From Ignavibacteriota bacterium (GTDB taxonomy: Bacteria; Bacteroidota; Ignavibacteria; UBA10030; UBA6906): a stretch of 64,000 nt of DNA. A program made the translations under genes and the position numbers. The stretch spans positions 62,001 through 126,000 of the forward strand of contig JADJHP010000007.1 in the NCBI GenBank assembly GCA_016707525.1. Direction: 5' to 3'. The notes below the pieces were generated by a model. That model was not told the origin of the DNA. It saw only the letters and a program-made list of their open reading frames with translations, and made no database searches. Of this stretch, positions 16,283 through 24,082 are shown piece after piece (the first letter of the stretch is position 1; each line of letters starts with the position of its first letter).

Positions 16283-16933
16283 TTACAGCTCTTTGATGAG
16301 TTTGATGACCTTCCACACGAAATTCACTTCCCGCTTCTTCACCGTCACCGGTTCGAATTCGGGATTGAAGGGAATGAGGTGGATGTAGTTCCCTTCGAAC
16401 TTCACTTTCTTCAGCGTATCCTCGCCGTTCACGCGCACAACGCAGATGTCGCCGCTGCGCGCTTCCTGCTGCGGACTCACGATCACGACGTCACCGTCCT
16501 CGATCCGCGTGGCCATACTATTCCCCTTCACCCGCAACGCGAACGCCTGCGGGTCCTTCACATCATCGACGGTCACATAATCGTCGGTGTAGTCGGGATG
16601 GAACATCGTGGCCACCTTGCCGGCAGGCACGGAGGACACCAGGGGGAGATCGACGAGACGGTTCTTCCTGCGCGCGGACCCCGGGAGATGGAACATGTTG
16701 TCCGGCCGGGGCGTGGAGGGATAGACGTCGCCCTCCCCGGTCAACAACCAGCTCGCCGATACCCCCGTCGCTTTGGCCAGGCGCGTGATCGATACCCCGT
16801 CGGGCACCTGCTCACCCTTCTCCCACCGCTGGAGCGTGCGCGTGACCACGCCGGCCTTGTCTGCCAACGCCGCCTGGTCCATCTCCTTGTTCTCCCTCGC
16901 CTCGCGCAACCGGTCGCCGATGGAATTCTTCAT
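16283..16933 (-). CDS. XRE-family repressor with LexA/CI-like S24 autoprotease domain
   Basis: I set the start at ATG 16933 (216 aa); the upstream in-frame extension runs through the promoter. Residues 5-60 are a lambda-repressor-type helix-turn-helix (LREARENKEMDQAALADKAG, RTLQRWEKGEQVP). Residues 95-216 are a peptidase S24 domain. It has an Ala104-Gly105 cleavage site in SVPAGK, the nucleophile Ser139 in VKGNSM and the general-base Lys175 in EDTLKK. The spacing is one residue shorter than in E. coli LexA. All parts needed for RecA- or ligand-triggered self-cleavage are present. It is divergent from the DUF72 gene, and a palindromic operator covers both promoters, so it probably represses itself and DUF72. 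No prophage genes accompany it. Confidence 0.85.
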   Translation of the reverse strand: MKNSIGDRLREARENKEMDQAALADKAGVVTRTLQRWEKGEQVPDGVSITRLAKATGVSASWLLTGEGDVYPSTPRPDNMFHLPGSARRKNRLVDLPLVSSVPAGKVATMFHPDYTDDYVTVDDVKDPQAFALRVKGNSMATRIEDGDVVIVSPQQEARSGDICVVRVNGEDTLKKVKFEGNYIHLIPFNPEFEPVTVKKREVNFVWKVIKLIKEL

Positions 16934-16953
16934 GATTCTTTCCGGGACATAAT

Positions 16954-16973
16954 TGTCAACTTTCCTCTTGACA
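16954..16973. promoter_or_regulatory. Inverted repeat in repressor leader, overlapping the DUF72 -35 box
   Basis: TGTCAA (16954-16959) and TTGACA (16968-16973) form a perfect 6-bp inverted repeat with an 8-base spacer. The right arm is also the -35 box of the DUF72 promoter. Further TGTCAA copies occur at 17002-17007 and near 17029. It could be a second operator or only a consequence of the -35 sequences. Confidence 0.35.
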
Positions 16974-16996
16974 GGACGACATAAATGTCGTATGTT
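16968..16996 (+). promoter_or_regulatory. Sigma70-like promoter of the DUF72 gene
   Basis: A consensus TTGACA (16968-16973) with a 17-base spacer and TATGTT (16991-16996) lies about 60 bases upstream of the DUF72 start. The operator palindrome occupies the spacer. Confidence 0.7.
16976..16991. promoter_or_regulatory. Palindromic operator between the divergent promoters
   Basis: ACGACATAAATGTCGT is a perfect 7+7 inverted repeat around a central AA. It lies in the spacer of the rightward promoter and covers the -10 region of the leftward one. Occupancy by the S24 repressor would block both. Confidence 0.65.
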
Positions 16997-17007
16997 GCTG
17001 GTGTCAA
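16979..17007 (-). promoter_or_regulatory. Sigma70-like promoter of the S24 repressor gene
   Basis: On the minus strand, TTGACA (17007-17002), a 17-base spacer and TTATGT (16984-16979). It overlaps the rightward promoter almost completely and gives the repressor a leader of about 40 bases. Confidence 0.6.
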
Positions 17008-17057
17008 ATATACGGAACATCAACGCGAGTGTCAAGACGTTTCTTTCGGAGGAAGCT

Positions 17058-17972
17058 ATGAGCCAGAACGGGATCCGGTATCATGTAGGCGTCGGCGGTT
17101 GGGAACACGATGTGCTCGACAGGTGCCTCTATCCGTCCGCCGGATTGTCGCCCGCGGCGAAGCTGGAGATCTACGCACGCTATTTCAGCACGACGGAGAT
17201 CCGGCCCACATTCTGGGACGATTCCCTTGGCGCCGATGATGCCCGCGAGTGGGCGCGCGCGGTGGAGGCGCGGAGTGACTTCCGGTTCATCGTGAAGGCC
17301 CATTCGTCGCTCACCCACGGCCGGTCGGTCACCGCACCGGTGGTGCGATCCCTCACCGAGGTCCTCTCCGCCCTGCAGCACTCCGGCCACCTCGGTGCGG
17401 TCCTGGCCCAGTTTCCCTACGCGTTCACGAACACCGGTGCGAACAGATTCCATCTCGAGAAGCTCGCCGCTGCTCTGAAGGGCTTCCCGCTGCACATCGA
17501 ACTCCGGCATGCATCCTGGGAAGGTCCATCCCTTGCCCCCTTCCTCCAGGAGATCGGCGCGGCATCCGTTCATGCCGACCTGCCGCGCATCAAGCAATTC
17601 CCGATCACGTTCCCGCGCCCCCGCGGCGAACGTTCCTACTTCCGCCTGCACGGCCGGAATGAAAAGGCCTGGCTGCTCAACACCTACGATGTGCGCTACG
17701 ACTATCTCTACAATGCGCGGGAACTCCGTGAACTGAAACGCCGCATCGATGGCGCCCCGGCGGAATGCCATGATGCCTACGTCATCCTGAACAACACCAC
17801 CGGCGGCAAAGCCGTCGCAAACGCCTTTGAGATGCTGAGCGCGCTGCACGACGGATGCACGGTGCCCATGCCGGTGCAGGCGTTGCAGGCCTTCCCACAT
17901 CTCGCACCGATCGCACGGCGCGAAGCAGCAACGGGATCTCTGTTCGAAGGTGCGTACAGGCATGCGGGGTGA
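17058..17972 (+). CDS. DUF72 family protein
   Basis: I start at ATG 17058, which has GGAGGAAG directly upstream; a longer TTG-initiated reading would run through the promoter. The 304-aa product has the DUF72 (PF01904) hallmarks: YHVGVGGWEHD at the N-terminus, a TIM-barrel pattern with FRFIVKAHSSLTH, HIELRHASW, and the late element YVILNNTTGGKAVANA. The family is structurally barrel-like and its activity is not firmly known. It is the only visible structural target of the adjacent S24 repressor, which hints at a stress or DNA-damage link. A strong terminator follows. Confidence 0.85.
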   Translation: MSQNGIRYHVGVGGWEHDVLDRCLYPSAGLSPAAKLEIYARYFSTTEIRPTFWDDSLGADDAREWARAVEARSDFRFIVKAHSSLTHGRSVTAPVVRSLTEVLSALQHSGHLGAVLAQFPYAFTNTGANRFHLEKLAAALKGFPLHIELRHASWEGPSLAPFLQEIGAASVHADLPRIKQFPITFPRPRGERSYFRLHGRNEKAWLLNTYDVRYDYLYNARELRELKRRIDGAPAECHDAYVILNNTTGGKAVANAFEMLSALHDGCTVPMPVQALQAFPHLAPIARREAATGSLFEGAYRHAG

Positions 17973-18024
17973 TGCGGGGATGCAGATCTGACGGCAGGCA
18001 ACATCGTCATGATCCTCAGTACGC

Positions 18025-18056
18025 AGAAAGCGGCGCCGGGATGGGCGCCGCTTTCT
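18025..18056. terminator. Rho-independent terminator, usable in both directions
   Basis: A 13-bp stem, AGAAAGCGGCGCC / GGCGCCGCTTTCT, has a six-base loop and is followed by TTTTTG on the plus strand. It lies between the convergent DUF72 and RAYT-like genes, and the minus strand also has T residues after the stem. Confidence 0.8.
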
Positions 18057-18078
18057 TTTTGTTGCGAACTTCTCCCGC

Positions 18079-19086
18079 TCAGGACCTTCCCTGACCGCCA
18101 CCGGAACGCGGACGGAACGGCTTCCCGGATCCGCCTCTCGGCGGACCGGATGAACGCGGCTTGAACGGCCGCCCGGATCCTCCGGAAGGACCACTCTTCC
18201 TGAAATCCGGACGGTCACCCTTCGGCGGACCACTCCGTTTGAAATCCGGACGGTCGCCCTTCGGCGGGCCACTCCGCTTGAAATCCGGACGGTCACCCTT
18301 CGGCGGGCCACTCCGCTTGAAATCCGGACGGTCGCCCTTCGGCGGACCACTCCGTTTGAAATCCGGACGGTCACCCTTCGGCGGACCACTCCGTTTGAAA
18401 TCCGGACGGTCGCCCTTCGGCGGACCACTCCGTTTGAAATCAGGACGGTCACCTCTCGGCGGGCCACTCCGCTTGAAGTCCGGACGGTCGCCTCTCGGCG
18501 GGCCACTCCGCTTGAAGTCCGGACGGTCACCTCTCGGCGGGCCACTCCGCTTGAAATCCGGACGGTCACCCTTCGGCGGGCCACTCCGCTTGAAGTCCGG
18601 ACGGTCGCCTCTCGGCGGGCCACTCCGTTTGAAGTCCGGACGGCCACCTCTCGGCGGGCCGCTCCGCTTGAAATCCGGACGGCCACCCTCGGCCGATCCG
18701 CTCTTCCTGAAATCCGGCCGACCACCTTGCGATGGTCCACTCTTGCGATACTCAGGACGCCCACCCTGCGACGAGCCGCCCTTACGGAACTCAGGCCGGC
18801 CGGCCTGTGAGCTTCCTCCCTTGCGATACTCTGGCTTGTCTCCCCGGGGTGGCCCGCTCTTGCGGAACTCGGGCCGTCCACCCTCTGGAGGGCCGGACTT
18901 CCGGTACACCGGGCCATAGCCCTGCGAACCGCCGCCTTCAGCTACCGGTGCACCTCCCGGACGCAGCCACTTCACGAACGATCCCTGGAATTCATAGGCT
19001 TCCGCAGAGGCAGCAAGATTCTCCGTTACGGGTGTGAGCCACATATCCCGCGCCATGGAGGGCGTGCTCTCGCCTTTCCGCAACAC
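18079..19086 (-). CDS. RAYT-derived protein, C-terminal part with 13-aa tandem repeats (frameshifted gene)
   Basis: The C-terminal part of the gene begun at 19444. In this frame the residues before the first Met read FLSAFRSGAHAILVEELGHTLWKKTYKERV. That continues the Y1-transposase-like fold and is joined here by WLTPVTENLAASAEAYEFQGSFV, the usual end of RAYT proteins. Residues 71-304 are 18 uninterrupted copies of a 13-residue unit (consensus RPDFKRSGPPKGD). A short Gly/Arg/Ser-rich end follows. The tail is very basic, disordered and RGG-like, suggesting nucleic-acid or phase-separating behaviour. This is inference; I know no family with this combination. Confidence 0.7.
   Translation of the reverse strand: MLRKGESTPSMARDMWLTPVTENLAASAEAYEFQGSFVKWLRPGGAPVAEGGGSQGYGPVYRKSGPPEGGRPEFRKSGPPRGDKPEYRKGGSSQAGRPEFRKGGSSQGGRPEYRKSGPSQGGRPDFRKSGSAEGGRPDFKRSGPPRGGRPDFKRSGPPRGDRPDFKRSGPPKGDRPDFKRSGPPRGDRPDFKRSGPPRGDRPDFKRSGPPRGDRPDFKRSGPPKGDRPDFKRSGPPKGDRPDFKRSGPPKGDRPDFKRSGPPKGDRPDFKRSGPPKGDRPDFKRSGPPKGDRPDFRKSGPSGGSGRPFKPRSSGPPRGGSGKPFRPRSGGGQGRS
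18175..18876 (-). repeat. Tandem array of 18 x 39 bp inside the RAYT-like gene
   Basis: Eighteen in-register 39-bp units (702 bp) encode RPDFKRSGPPKGD and variants. Copies toward the gene's 3' end are almost identical, differing mainly at CCCTTC/CCTCTC and TTTGAAAT/CTTGAAGT. Copies at the 5' end of the array are more divergent (RPEFRKGGSSQGG). The pattern suggests recent expansion by slippage or unequal exchange. Copy number may be mis-assembled. Confidence 0.9.
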
Positions 19087-19444
19087 CCGCTCCTTGTACG
19101 TCTTCTTCCAGAGCGTATGCCCGAGTTCCTCGACAAGGATCGCATGCGCACCCGACCGGAACGCACTCAGGAATCCCTTTCATGTACGAGGTATCCTCTT
19201 TTCCCTGCACGAGAAGCAGCACGCGCGACGGGAGAAAACTGTACGCCTGGATCTCGAACCCGTGTTCCACGGCGGCTTCGCGGAGCATGCTCAATGCCTT
19301 CAGCACGCGTTCACGCGTTGTGAAGACCGGCTTGTCCTCCGCTACTTCGAGCGTGATCGTATACCGATGCCGTCCACGATAGTCGAATCGCGGGCGGGGC
19401 TCCTCCCCGGCACTGTGCAGACGCATCACTTCAGTGGTTGCCAT
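18992..19444 (-). CDS. RAYT-derived protein, N-terminal part (degenerate Y1-transposase domain)
   Basis: The first about 88 residues match the start of REP-associated tyrosine transposases (Y1/HUH fold): HRYTITLEVAEDKPVFTTRERV, then FEIQAYSFLPSRVLLLVQG. In active members the second segment reads like MPNHVHLLV, supplying both metal-binding histidines. Here it is LPSRVLLLV, so the HUH motif is lost and nicking activity is unlikely. After SYMKG, at the GGG run near 19184, the frame is off by one base. Removing one G gives KGFLSAFRSGAHAIL and joins it to the downstream part, making a protein of about 450 residues. It may be a domesticated transposase acting as a nucleic-acid-binding protein. Confidence 0.65.
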   Translation of the reverse strand: MATTEVMRLHSAGEEPRPRFDYRGRHRYTITLEVAEDKPVFTTRERVLKALSMLREAAVEHGFEIQAYSFLPSRVLLLVQGKEDTSYMKGIPECVPVGCACDPCRGTRAYALEEDVQGAGVAERREHALHGAGYVAHTRNGESCCLCGSL

Positions 19445-19447
19445 AAC

Positions 19448-20248
19448 TTAGAAGAGTCCCTTCAGAAGTCCGCCATCAACGCTGATGGTGGCCCCGGTGA
19501 TATAACTGGCGCGTTCGGAACCGAGGAAGACGATCATATTCGCCAGTTCCCCGGGTTCGCCGTAGCGCTGTAGCGGAATGTCACGAGATTGTTTCGCGAA
19601 GAAGTCATCAAGAGACACCCCCGCCTCCTTCGCGCGCGAGGTGCCGATCTGCTCCATCCGGGCGGTCCGCATGAAGCCCGGGGCAACGCTATTCACAAGG
19701 ATACCATCCTTTGCGTACTGCGATGCCAGCACGCGCGATAGTCCGAGGATACCCGGACGGATGGCCGACGAGATGATCAGGTCATTGATCGGCTGCTTGG
19801 CGGCGATCGACGTGATGTTGACGATGCGCCCCCACTTGCGCTTCTGCATGTGCGGGAGGACCGCACGTATCATCCGCACGGTGCTCATCAGCGTCAGCGC
19901 CACCCCCTTCTCCCATGTGGCATCGTCCAGGTCCGGGAACGTCCCCACCGGAGGGCCACCCGCATTCGTCACAAGAACATCGATCCGGCCGAACAGTTTC
20001 ACCGTGCGTGCGACAACAGCAGCGATCTGACGGGGTTTGGTGAGGTCGGCAACGACGGGGACAACCCGGGCCGCATTCTCGACGGCCGCCGCACGGATCT
20101 CATCCGCGGCCAGCTGCAGCACCTTCTTCTGCCGTGAACAGATCACCACATGAGCGCCCTCACGGGCGAACCCCAACGCCGCGGCCTTGCCCAGTCCCTG
20201 ACTGGCAGCGCAGACCAGCGCAACACGACCACGAAGACCGAGATCCAT
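19448..20248 (-). CDS. SDR-family oxidoreductase-like protein lacking the usual YxxxK
   Basis: A 266-aa Rossmann-fold protein of the short-chain dehydrogenase family. The nucleotide-binding element is CAASQGLGKA (residues about 13-22), with NAGG at about 95-98 and the late PGFMRTARM. In place of the catalytic YSASKAG there is ISSAIRPG, so Tyr and Lys are missing although Ser in the preceding ITSIAAK is kept. This is characteristic of a subgroup annotated as FabG-like or 3-oxoacyl-ACP-reductase-like whose chemistry is uncertain. The C-terminus ITGATISVDGGLLKGLF is typical. It lies 3 bases upstream of the RAYT-like gene on the same strand, so the two may be cotranscribed. Confidence 0.82.
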   Translation of the reverse strand: MDLGLRGRVALVCAASQGLGKAAALGFAREGAHVVICSRQKKVLQLAADEIRAAAVENAARVVPVVADLTKPRQIAAVVARTVKLFGRIDVLVTNAGGPPVGTFPDLDDATWEKGVALTLMSTVRMIRAVLPHMQKRKWGRIVNITSIAAKQPINDLIISSAIRPGILGLSRVLASQYAKDGILVNSVAPGFMRTARMEQIGTSRAKEAGVSLDDFFAKQSRDIPLQRYGEPGELANMIVFLGSERASYITGATISVDGGLLKGLF

Positions 20249-20348
20249 ATGTCCCTCTGTCCGTCATATGCGAGATGAGTGCAGCCTGACTACTGCAACG
20301 TGGTCCGTGGGGCGCGTGTCGTTCCCATCCGGCACCACCCCCACACCG

Positions 20349-20933
20349 TCATTCCATCATGCGGAGCATGCCCTGGATACCGCTGCGGATCATCATCACC
20401 GCGATACCGCAGAGGAAGAGCGCCGCAACCTTCGCAATGGCCTTGGCGCCGGCCTCGCGAAGGACCCGTGTCATCAGCCCGGCCCGGTCGAACACCAACC
20501 ACACGATGACCATGTTGGTCAGGAGCGATACCACGGCCCAACCATAGCCATACGAATTCACCAGGACCAGGATCGTGGTAAGTCCGGCAGGCCCCATGAT
20601 GAGCGGGATCCCGATCGGTACCACCCCCACCCGCGCACCGGGGAGGCGTTTCAGTTCGTGCGAGAAGAGCAGGTCGTTCACCGCAAGCACGAGGAGGACG
20701 ATCCCGCCGCCGACACGGAAATCATGTTCCGTGATCCCGAGAAAGCCGAACAGCAATTTGCCAGCAACAAGGAACACGAGCGAAATGCCGAACGCCGTGA
20801 GCGTTGCCTCGGCAGCGAGCGTGCGCCGTGCACCGTCACTCATGCCTTCCGTGAGCCCGACATACAGGGGCAGGACTCCGAACACATCGATGGCAACGAA
20901 TAACGGGATGAATGCCTGAAAGAAGAGTTCCAT
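20349..20933 (-). CDS. MarC-family integral membrane protein
   Basis: A 194-aa protein with six predicted helices and the MarC/NAAT signatures: IPLFVAIDVFGVLPLYVGLT at the N-terminus, FLGITEHDFRVGGGIVLLVLA in the middle and PIGIPLIMGPAGLTTILVL. Despite the historical name, MarC is not part of multiple-antibiotic resistance. Some relatives have been proposed to carry neutral amino acids, but the substrate here is unknown. It is followed, after about 100 bases, by the SDR gene on the same strand. Confidence 0.85.
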   Translation of the reverse strand: MELFFQAFIPLFVAIDVFGVLPLYVGLTEGMSDGARRTLAAEATLTAFGISLVFLVAGKLLFGFLGITEHDFRVGGGIVLLVLAVNDLLFSHELKRLPGARVGVVPIGIPLIMGPAGLTTILVLVNSYGYGWAVVSLLTNMVIVWLVFDRAGLMTRVLREAGAKAIAKVAALFLCGIAVMMIRSGIQGMLRMME

Positions 20934-20963
20934 GGGTGATCACTCTCCGCGCCGCGGCGTGGA

Positions 20964-21227
20964 TCAGACCGAGATGCCTTTCGCCCGCAACGCATCTTTG
21001 ATGCGCTGGACCGCCTCTGCTTCGGGGATCTCCAGCCGTGCCATCGTGGTCTGTACCACGATCTCCAGCGGATCCTTCCGGTTCGTCAGCCAGTACCAGA
21101 CGTTGTATCCGAGCCGATCGCGGTCATGCGGTTCGCTCACAGGAATGCCGCTCACCGCGGCATAGGCAACGGATTCGAGGGAATCTGCAGGGCCGGGCTT
21201 CACCGGGGATGGTGCTTTGGTGGTCAT
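20964..21227 (-). CDS. Hypothetical protein, 87 aa
   Basis: A small soluble protein. I prefer ATG 21227 (MTTKAPSPVKPG) over an in-frame ATG at 21260, because the extra 11 residues look non-conserved and there is no good ribosome site for them. The N-terminal third is Pro/Lys-rich. The rest is a compact helical stretch (DRDRLGYNVWYWLTNRKDPLEIVVQTTMARLEIPEAEAVQRIKDALRAKGI). No family recognised. It is 30 bases upstream of marC and likely cotranscribed with it. Confidence 0.5.
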   Translation of the reverse strand: MTTKAPSPVKPGPADSLESVAYAAVSGIPVSEPHDRDRLGYNVWYWLTNRKDPLEIVVQTTMARLEIPEAEAVQRIKDALRAKGISV

Positions 21228-21309
21228 CGTGATGGTCCGATCGTCAATGGATCTGTACATCCGGAGAACGGGTCAAAAGCGTGCATAATATACGCATTCT
21301 CCGCTGGGT

Positions 21310-24078
21310 TTACAATTGATAGCCAAGCATGACATACGCCAGGAACGGACCCTGCTGCACCGGTTGGTTGGGAAGGTCGGAGGTAAAGTAGAATGCCTTG
21401 CCTACGCCGAAGACGGCCGGGCCCACGGGGGTCGCGAACGCCAGCTCCACACCGACCCCATGAAGCAGGGAGCTGAACTTGATCTCTTCCGGCACCGCCG
21501 AGATGGTCCCGAGGTCGTATCGGGCACGGAGATACGTGTCGAAAAGCAACTGGATGGGAAGCTTGTACCGCACCTCCATGTTCATCAGCAGGAGCTGACG
21601 GCCGCGGCGGTCGTCTTCCCGCAGACCGAAGAACGAATCGCGCCCTCCCAGCCGGAACTGTTGTGCCAGCGGCATGGTGTTGTCCGCAAACCCGAGCGTG
21701 AACCGGGGATGGAACGTGAGCGCCTTCCCCCAACTGGCATAATTCTCATACATCGCCTGCAGGGAATTGTATCCGACCTGACTGCCGAGCCCTTCGAGCG
21801 AGAACTCGTACGACATCCGGAATCCCACTCCTTTTGTCGGGAACGGATACGAGTCCTTGGTATCCACCAGGGTGGCAAGGCGAACGATCGCCAGGCGATA
21901 CCGCTCATCCATGCCGGCAAGGTCCTGGACGTTCAGGAGCCGGATGTTCTGCCAGGTGAATTCCGCGGTCGCGTTGCCCAGGCGCTCGAGAAGGCTTCCG
22001 AAGGAGACCGTGAACCCGTAGCGGATGTCGCGATACTCCCCGAGGAGGTCACGGTCCCACCGGTTCGGATGCGTCTTGGGAGCATTGCCGTACAGATACG
22101 TGTCCCACGTGCGATGAAAGACGCTCACACCCAACGTGAGGTAGGTATTGAAAAGCCCCTTCATATTGAAATCGAGCGTTGCGTCACCGTTGCGCTGGCC
22201 GCCCGCAAGCTGGAATCCGAGTTGCATACCCGTCCCCTGCCAGTTCTCATCACGGATGTCCAGCATCCCCTGCAGCTGCCGCTCGTCGTCGGCGCGCAAC
22301 CCGAGCCGCACCAACTGCGACGGCCGTTCCTTGATCCGGATGGTGAGGACGATCTCCTTCGTGAGGGAGGTCAGCTCAAGATACACGTACTCGAACAACC
22401 GTGTGCCCGATAATTGCGACAGTCCGCGGCGCGCCTGGTCGAGCCGGAACACTTCCCCGGGGGTGAGCGGGAATTCCTGCAGGACGAATGCATCCTGTGT
22501 CCGTACGCCACCCTGAATTTCGATGCGTGAGATGATCCCTTCATCGATCATCAGCACCAGCGCCCCACGCACCTCGTCGAACCTCACGGAGTCGATGTGC
22601 GCAAGGGAGAACCCTTCCCTGCGATACAGCCGGGTCAATCCCTCCAACGCCCCCGCTGTTGCGGCATGATTCAGGACACGGCCAAGGAGCGGGGTGAACA
22701 CACTCCGGAGTTGTGCGTCCGAAAGGATCGTGTTTCCCGTGAACGACACCGACCGCAGTGTCGGGTTCGGTGATGCAAAGATCGACGATCGGGTCCCCGT
22801 CGGCCCTGTGTGCACCTGCGCCCACACACTGTCGAAGTAGCCGCTCGCATAGACCTTTCCGAGGAACCCTTCAAGATCATACAGCGGTACCGGCCCGACT
22901 CCCACCGGCAGCTTCCACCGGTCCCACAACGAATCAGGTATCGAGGCATCACCGCGTTCAACGATGAGCGGTGCAGGGAGCACCGGCCCGCCAGCGACCG
23001 CGGCCAGGCTGTCGCTCCGGTGTGCATAGATCGCCATGATCTCCTGGATGTGCCGCTCCGCGGTTTCGTCACCCTTTCTGATCAGCGAATCGAGTCCATG
23101 AAACGACGAGGAAAGGTGCCGCCCGATGTCCGGCGTGATGACGATGTCCGCATCACCCATCTGGGCTTCATTCAGCCTCTTCATCATGATGCCCATGATC
23201 TGATCGGCCGTCTGCCAGGGCGAACGCATCTCGTCCGCCGTGCGGAGCCCGCTGGTCGAGTTCACGGCAATGATGATATCACACCCCGCACCACGGGCGA
23301 TATCGACGGGAACATTCGAGACCAACCCACCGTCCACCAGCCGCATGCTGTCCCTCTCGATCGGGCTGAACAGCAGCGGGACCGTCGCACTGGCGCGCAT
23401 GGCCTCGGCAAGGGAACCATCGCGCAGCACGATCCGCTCCCCCGACACCAGGTCGGTGGCGACGGCCCGGAACGGTATCTTCAGATGATCGAAATCGGGG
23501 AAAGGATAGTACAGCGCCTGGAGCATGCGTGCGCTGAGGAAGTCCGTGAGCCGCTGGCCGGAGGAGACCGCCGGAGGGAGCACCGGCTCGAGGCCTTCGA
23601 AGCGGATGGCGATGAAACTTCTGTCGTCCGCCAGCTTCTGGTCGACGAAGAGCTGTGAACGCTGTGTTTCGTCGCCGAGGACGATCACATCGTCCCAGTT
23701 CGTATGGGTGGCGAGGCTTTCCAGTTCGGCGACAGTGTACCCCGCCGCATACAACCCGCCGACGATCGAGCCCATACTCGTCGAAGCGATGAAGTCGATC
23801 GGGATGCCATGCCGCTCGAGAGCACGGATGACACCGATCTGTGCGGCACCGCGCGACCCACCGCCGCTCAACACGATCCCGACCTTCGGGCGTTGCAGGG
23901 TCTTCTCGCGCAGCAGTCCGCGCTGGACGGCAAAGGGTTGACGGAACCGGGGATACAGTGTGAATGTGGAATCGGAGGAGGACGCAGATCCGGGGAGCGC
24001 GGTAAGGAGGAAGAGCGTACAGGCCAGCAGCCTGCCGGCCGTGAGCATGCGGCGGTATGCACCGATCATATCGTGCAC
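21310..24078 (-). CDS. Patatin-like phospholipase fused to POTRA and Omp85 barrel
   Basis: A 922-aa outer-membrane protein. The signal segment is about residues 12-34. The patatin domain (about 65-340) has the oxyanion loop GGGSRG (72-77), nucleophile Ser101 in STSMGS and catalytic Asp249 in LVDGGLVSNVP, so the lipase dyad is complete. About 400-580 is a linker with POTRA-like repeats (VRSVSFTGNTILSD, ISRIEIQGGVRTQDAFVL). The rest is a bacterial-surface-antigen (Omp85) barrel ending in AYVMLGYQL. This order matches PlpD-like type Vd autotransporters and the FCB patatin-BamA proteins; the lipase may stay periplasmic or reach the surface. Its start is 4 bases after the stop of the NHL lipoprotein, at the distal end of the envelope cluster. 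Confidence 0.88.
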   Translation of the reverse strand: MHDMIGAYRRMLTAGRLLACTLFLLTALPGSASSSDSTFTLYPRFRQPFAVQRGLLREKTLQRPKVGIVLSGGGSRGAAQIGVIRALERHGIPIDFIASTSMGSIVGGLYAAGYTVAELESLATHTNWDDVIVLGDETQRSQLFVDQKLADDRSFIAIRFEGLEPVLPPAVSSGQRLTDFLSARMLQALYYPFPDFDHLKIPFRAVATDLVSGERIVLRDGSLAEAMRASATVPLLFSPIERDSMRLVDGGLVSNVPVDIARGAGCDIIIAVNSTSGLRTADEMRSPWQTADQIMGIMMKRLNEAQMGDADIVITPDIGRHLSSSFHGLDSLIRKGDETAERHIQEIMAIYAHRSDSLAAVAGGPVLPAPLIVERGDASIPDSLWDRWKLPVGVGPVPLYDLEGFLGKVYASGYFDSVWAQVHTGPTGTRSSIFASPNPTLRSVSFTGNTILSDAQLRSVFTPLLGRVLNHAATAGALEGLTRLYRREGFSLAHIDSVRFDEVRGALVLMIDEGIISRIEIQGGVRTQDAFVLQEFPLTPGEVFRLDQARRGLSQLSGTRLFEYVYLELTSLTKEIVLTIRIKERPSQLVRLGLRADDERQLQGMLDIRDENWQGTGMQLGFQLAGGQRNGDATLDFNMKGLFNTYLTLGVSVFHRTWDTYLYGNAPKTHPNRWDRDLLGEYRDIRYGFTVSFGSLLERLGNATAEFTWQNIRLLNVQDLAGMDERYRLAIVRLATLVDTKDSYPFPTKGVGFRMSYEFSLEGLGSQVGYNSLQAMYENYASWGKALTFHPRFTLGFADNTMPLAQQFRLGGRDSFFGLREDDRRGRQLLLMNMEVRYKLPIQLLFDTYLRARYDLGTISAVPEEIKFSSLLHGVGVELAFATPVGPAVFGVGKAFYFTSDLPNQPVQQGPFLAYVMLGYQL

Positions 24079-24082
24079 GGCG

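Noticed and set aside
16283..17972. Prophage immunity region around the CI-like repressor
   Set aside because: No integrase, cro, antiterminator or structural phage genes nearby; neighbours are cellular genes.
18175..18876. CRISPR-like array
   Set aside because: 39-bp units are directly adjacent with no unique spacers; this is a coding tandem repeat.
17004..18917. 637-codon minus-strand frame across DUF72 and the tandem repeat
   Set aside because: It stays open because the 39-bp repeat has no stops in this frame and GC is high; RAYT homology lies in another frame.
18161..18919. Plus-strand frame of GPLRLKSGRSPFG repeats
   Set aside because: Reverse-strand reading of the same 39-bp array; no ribosome site or domain.
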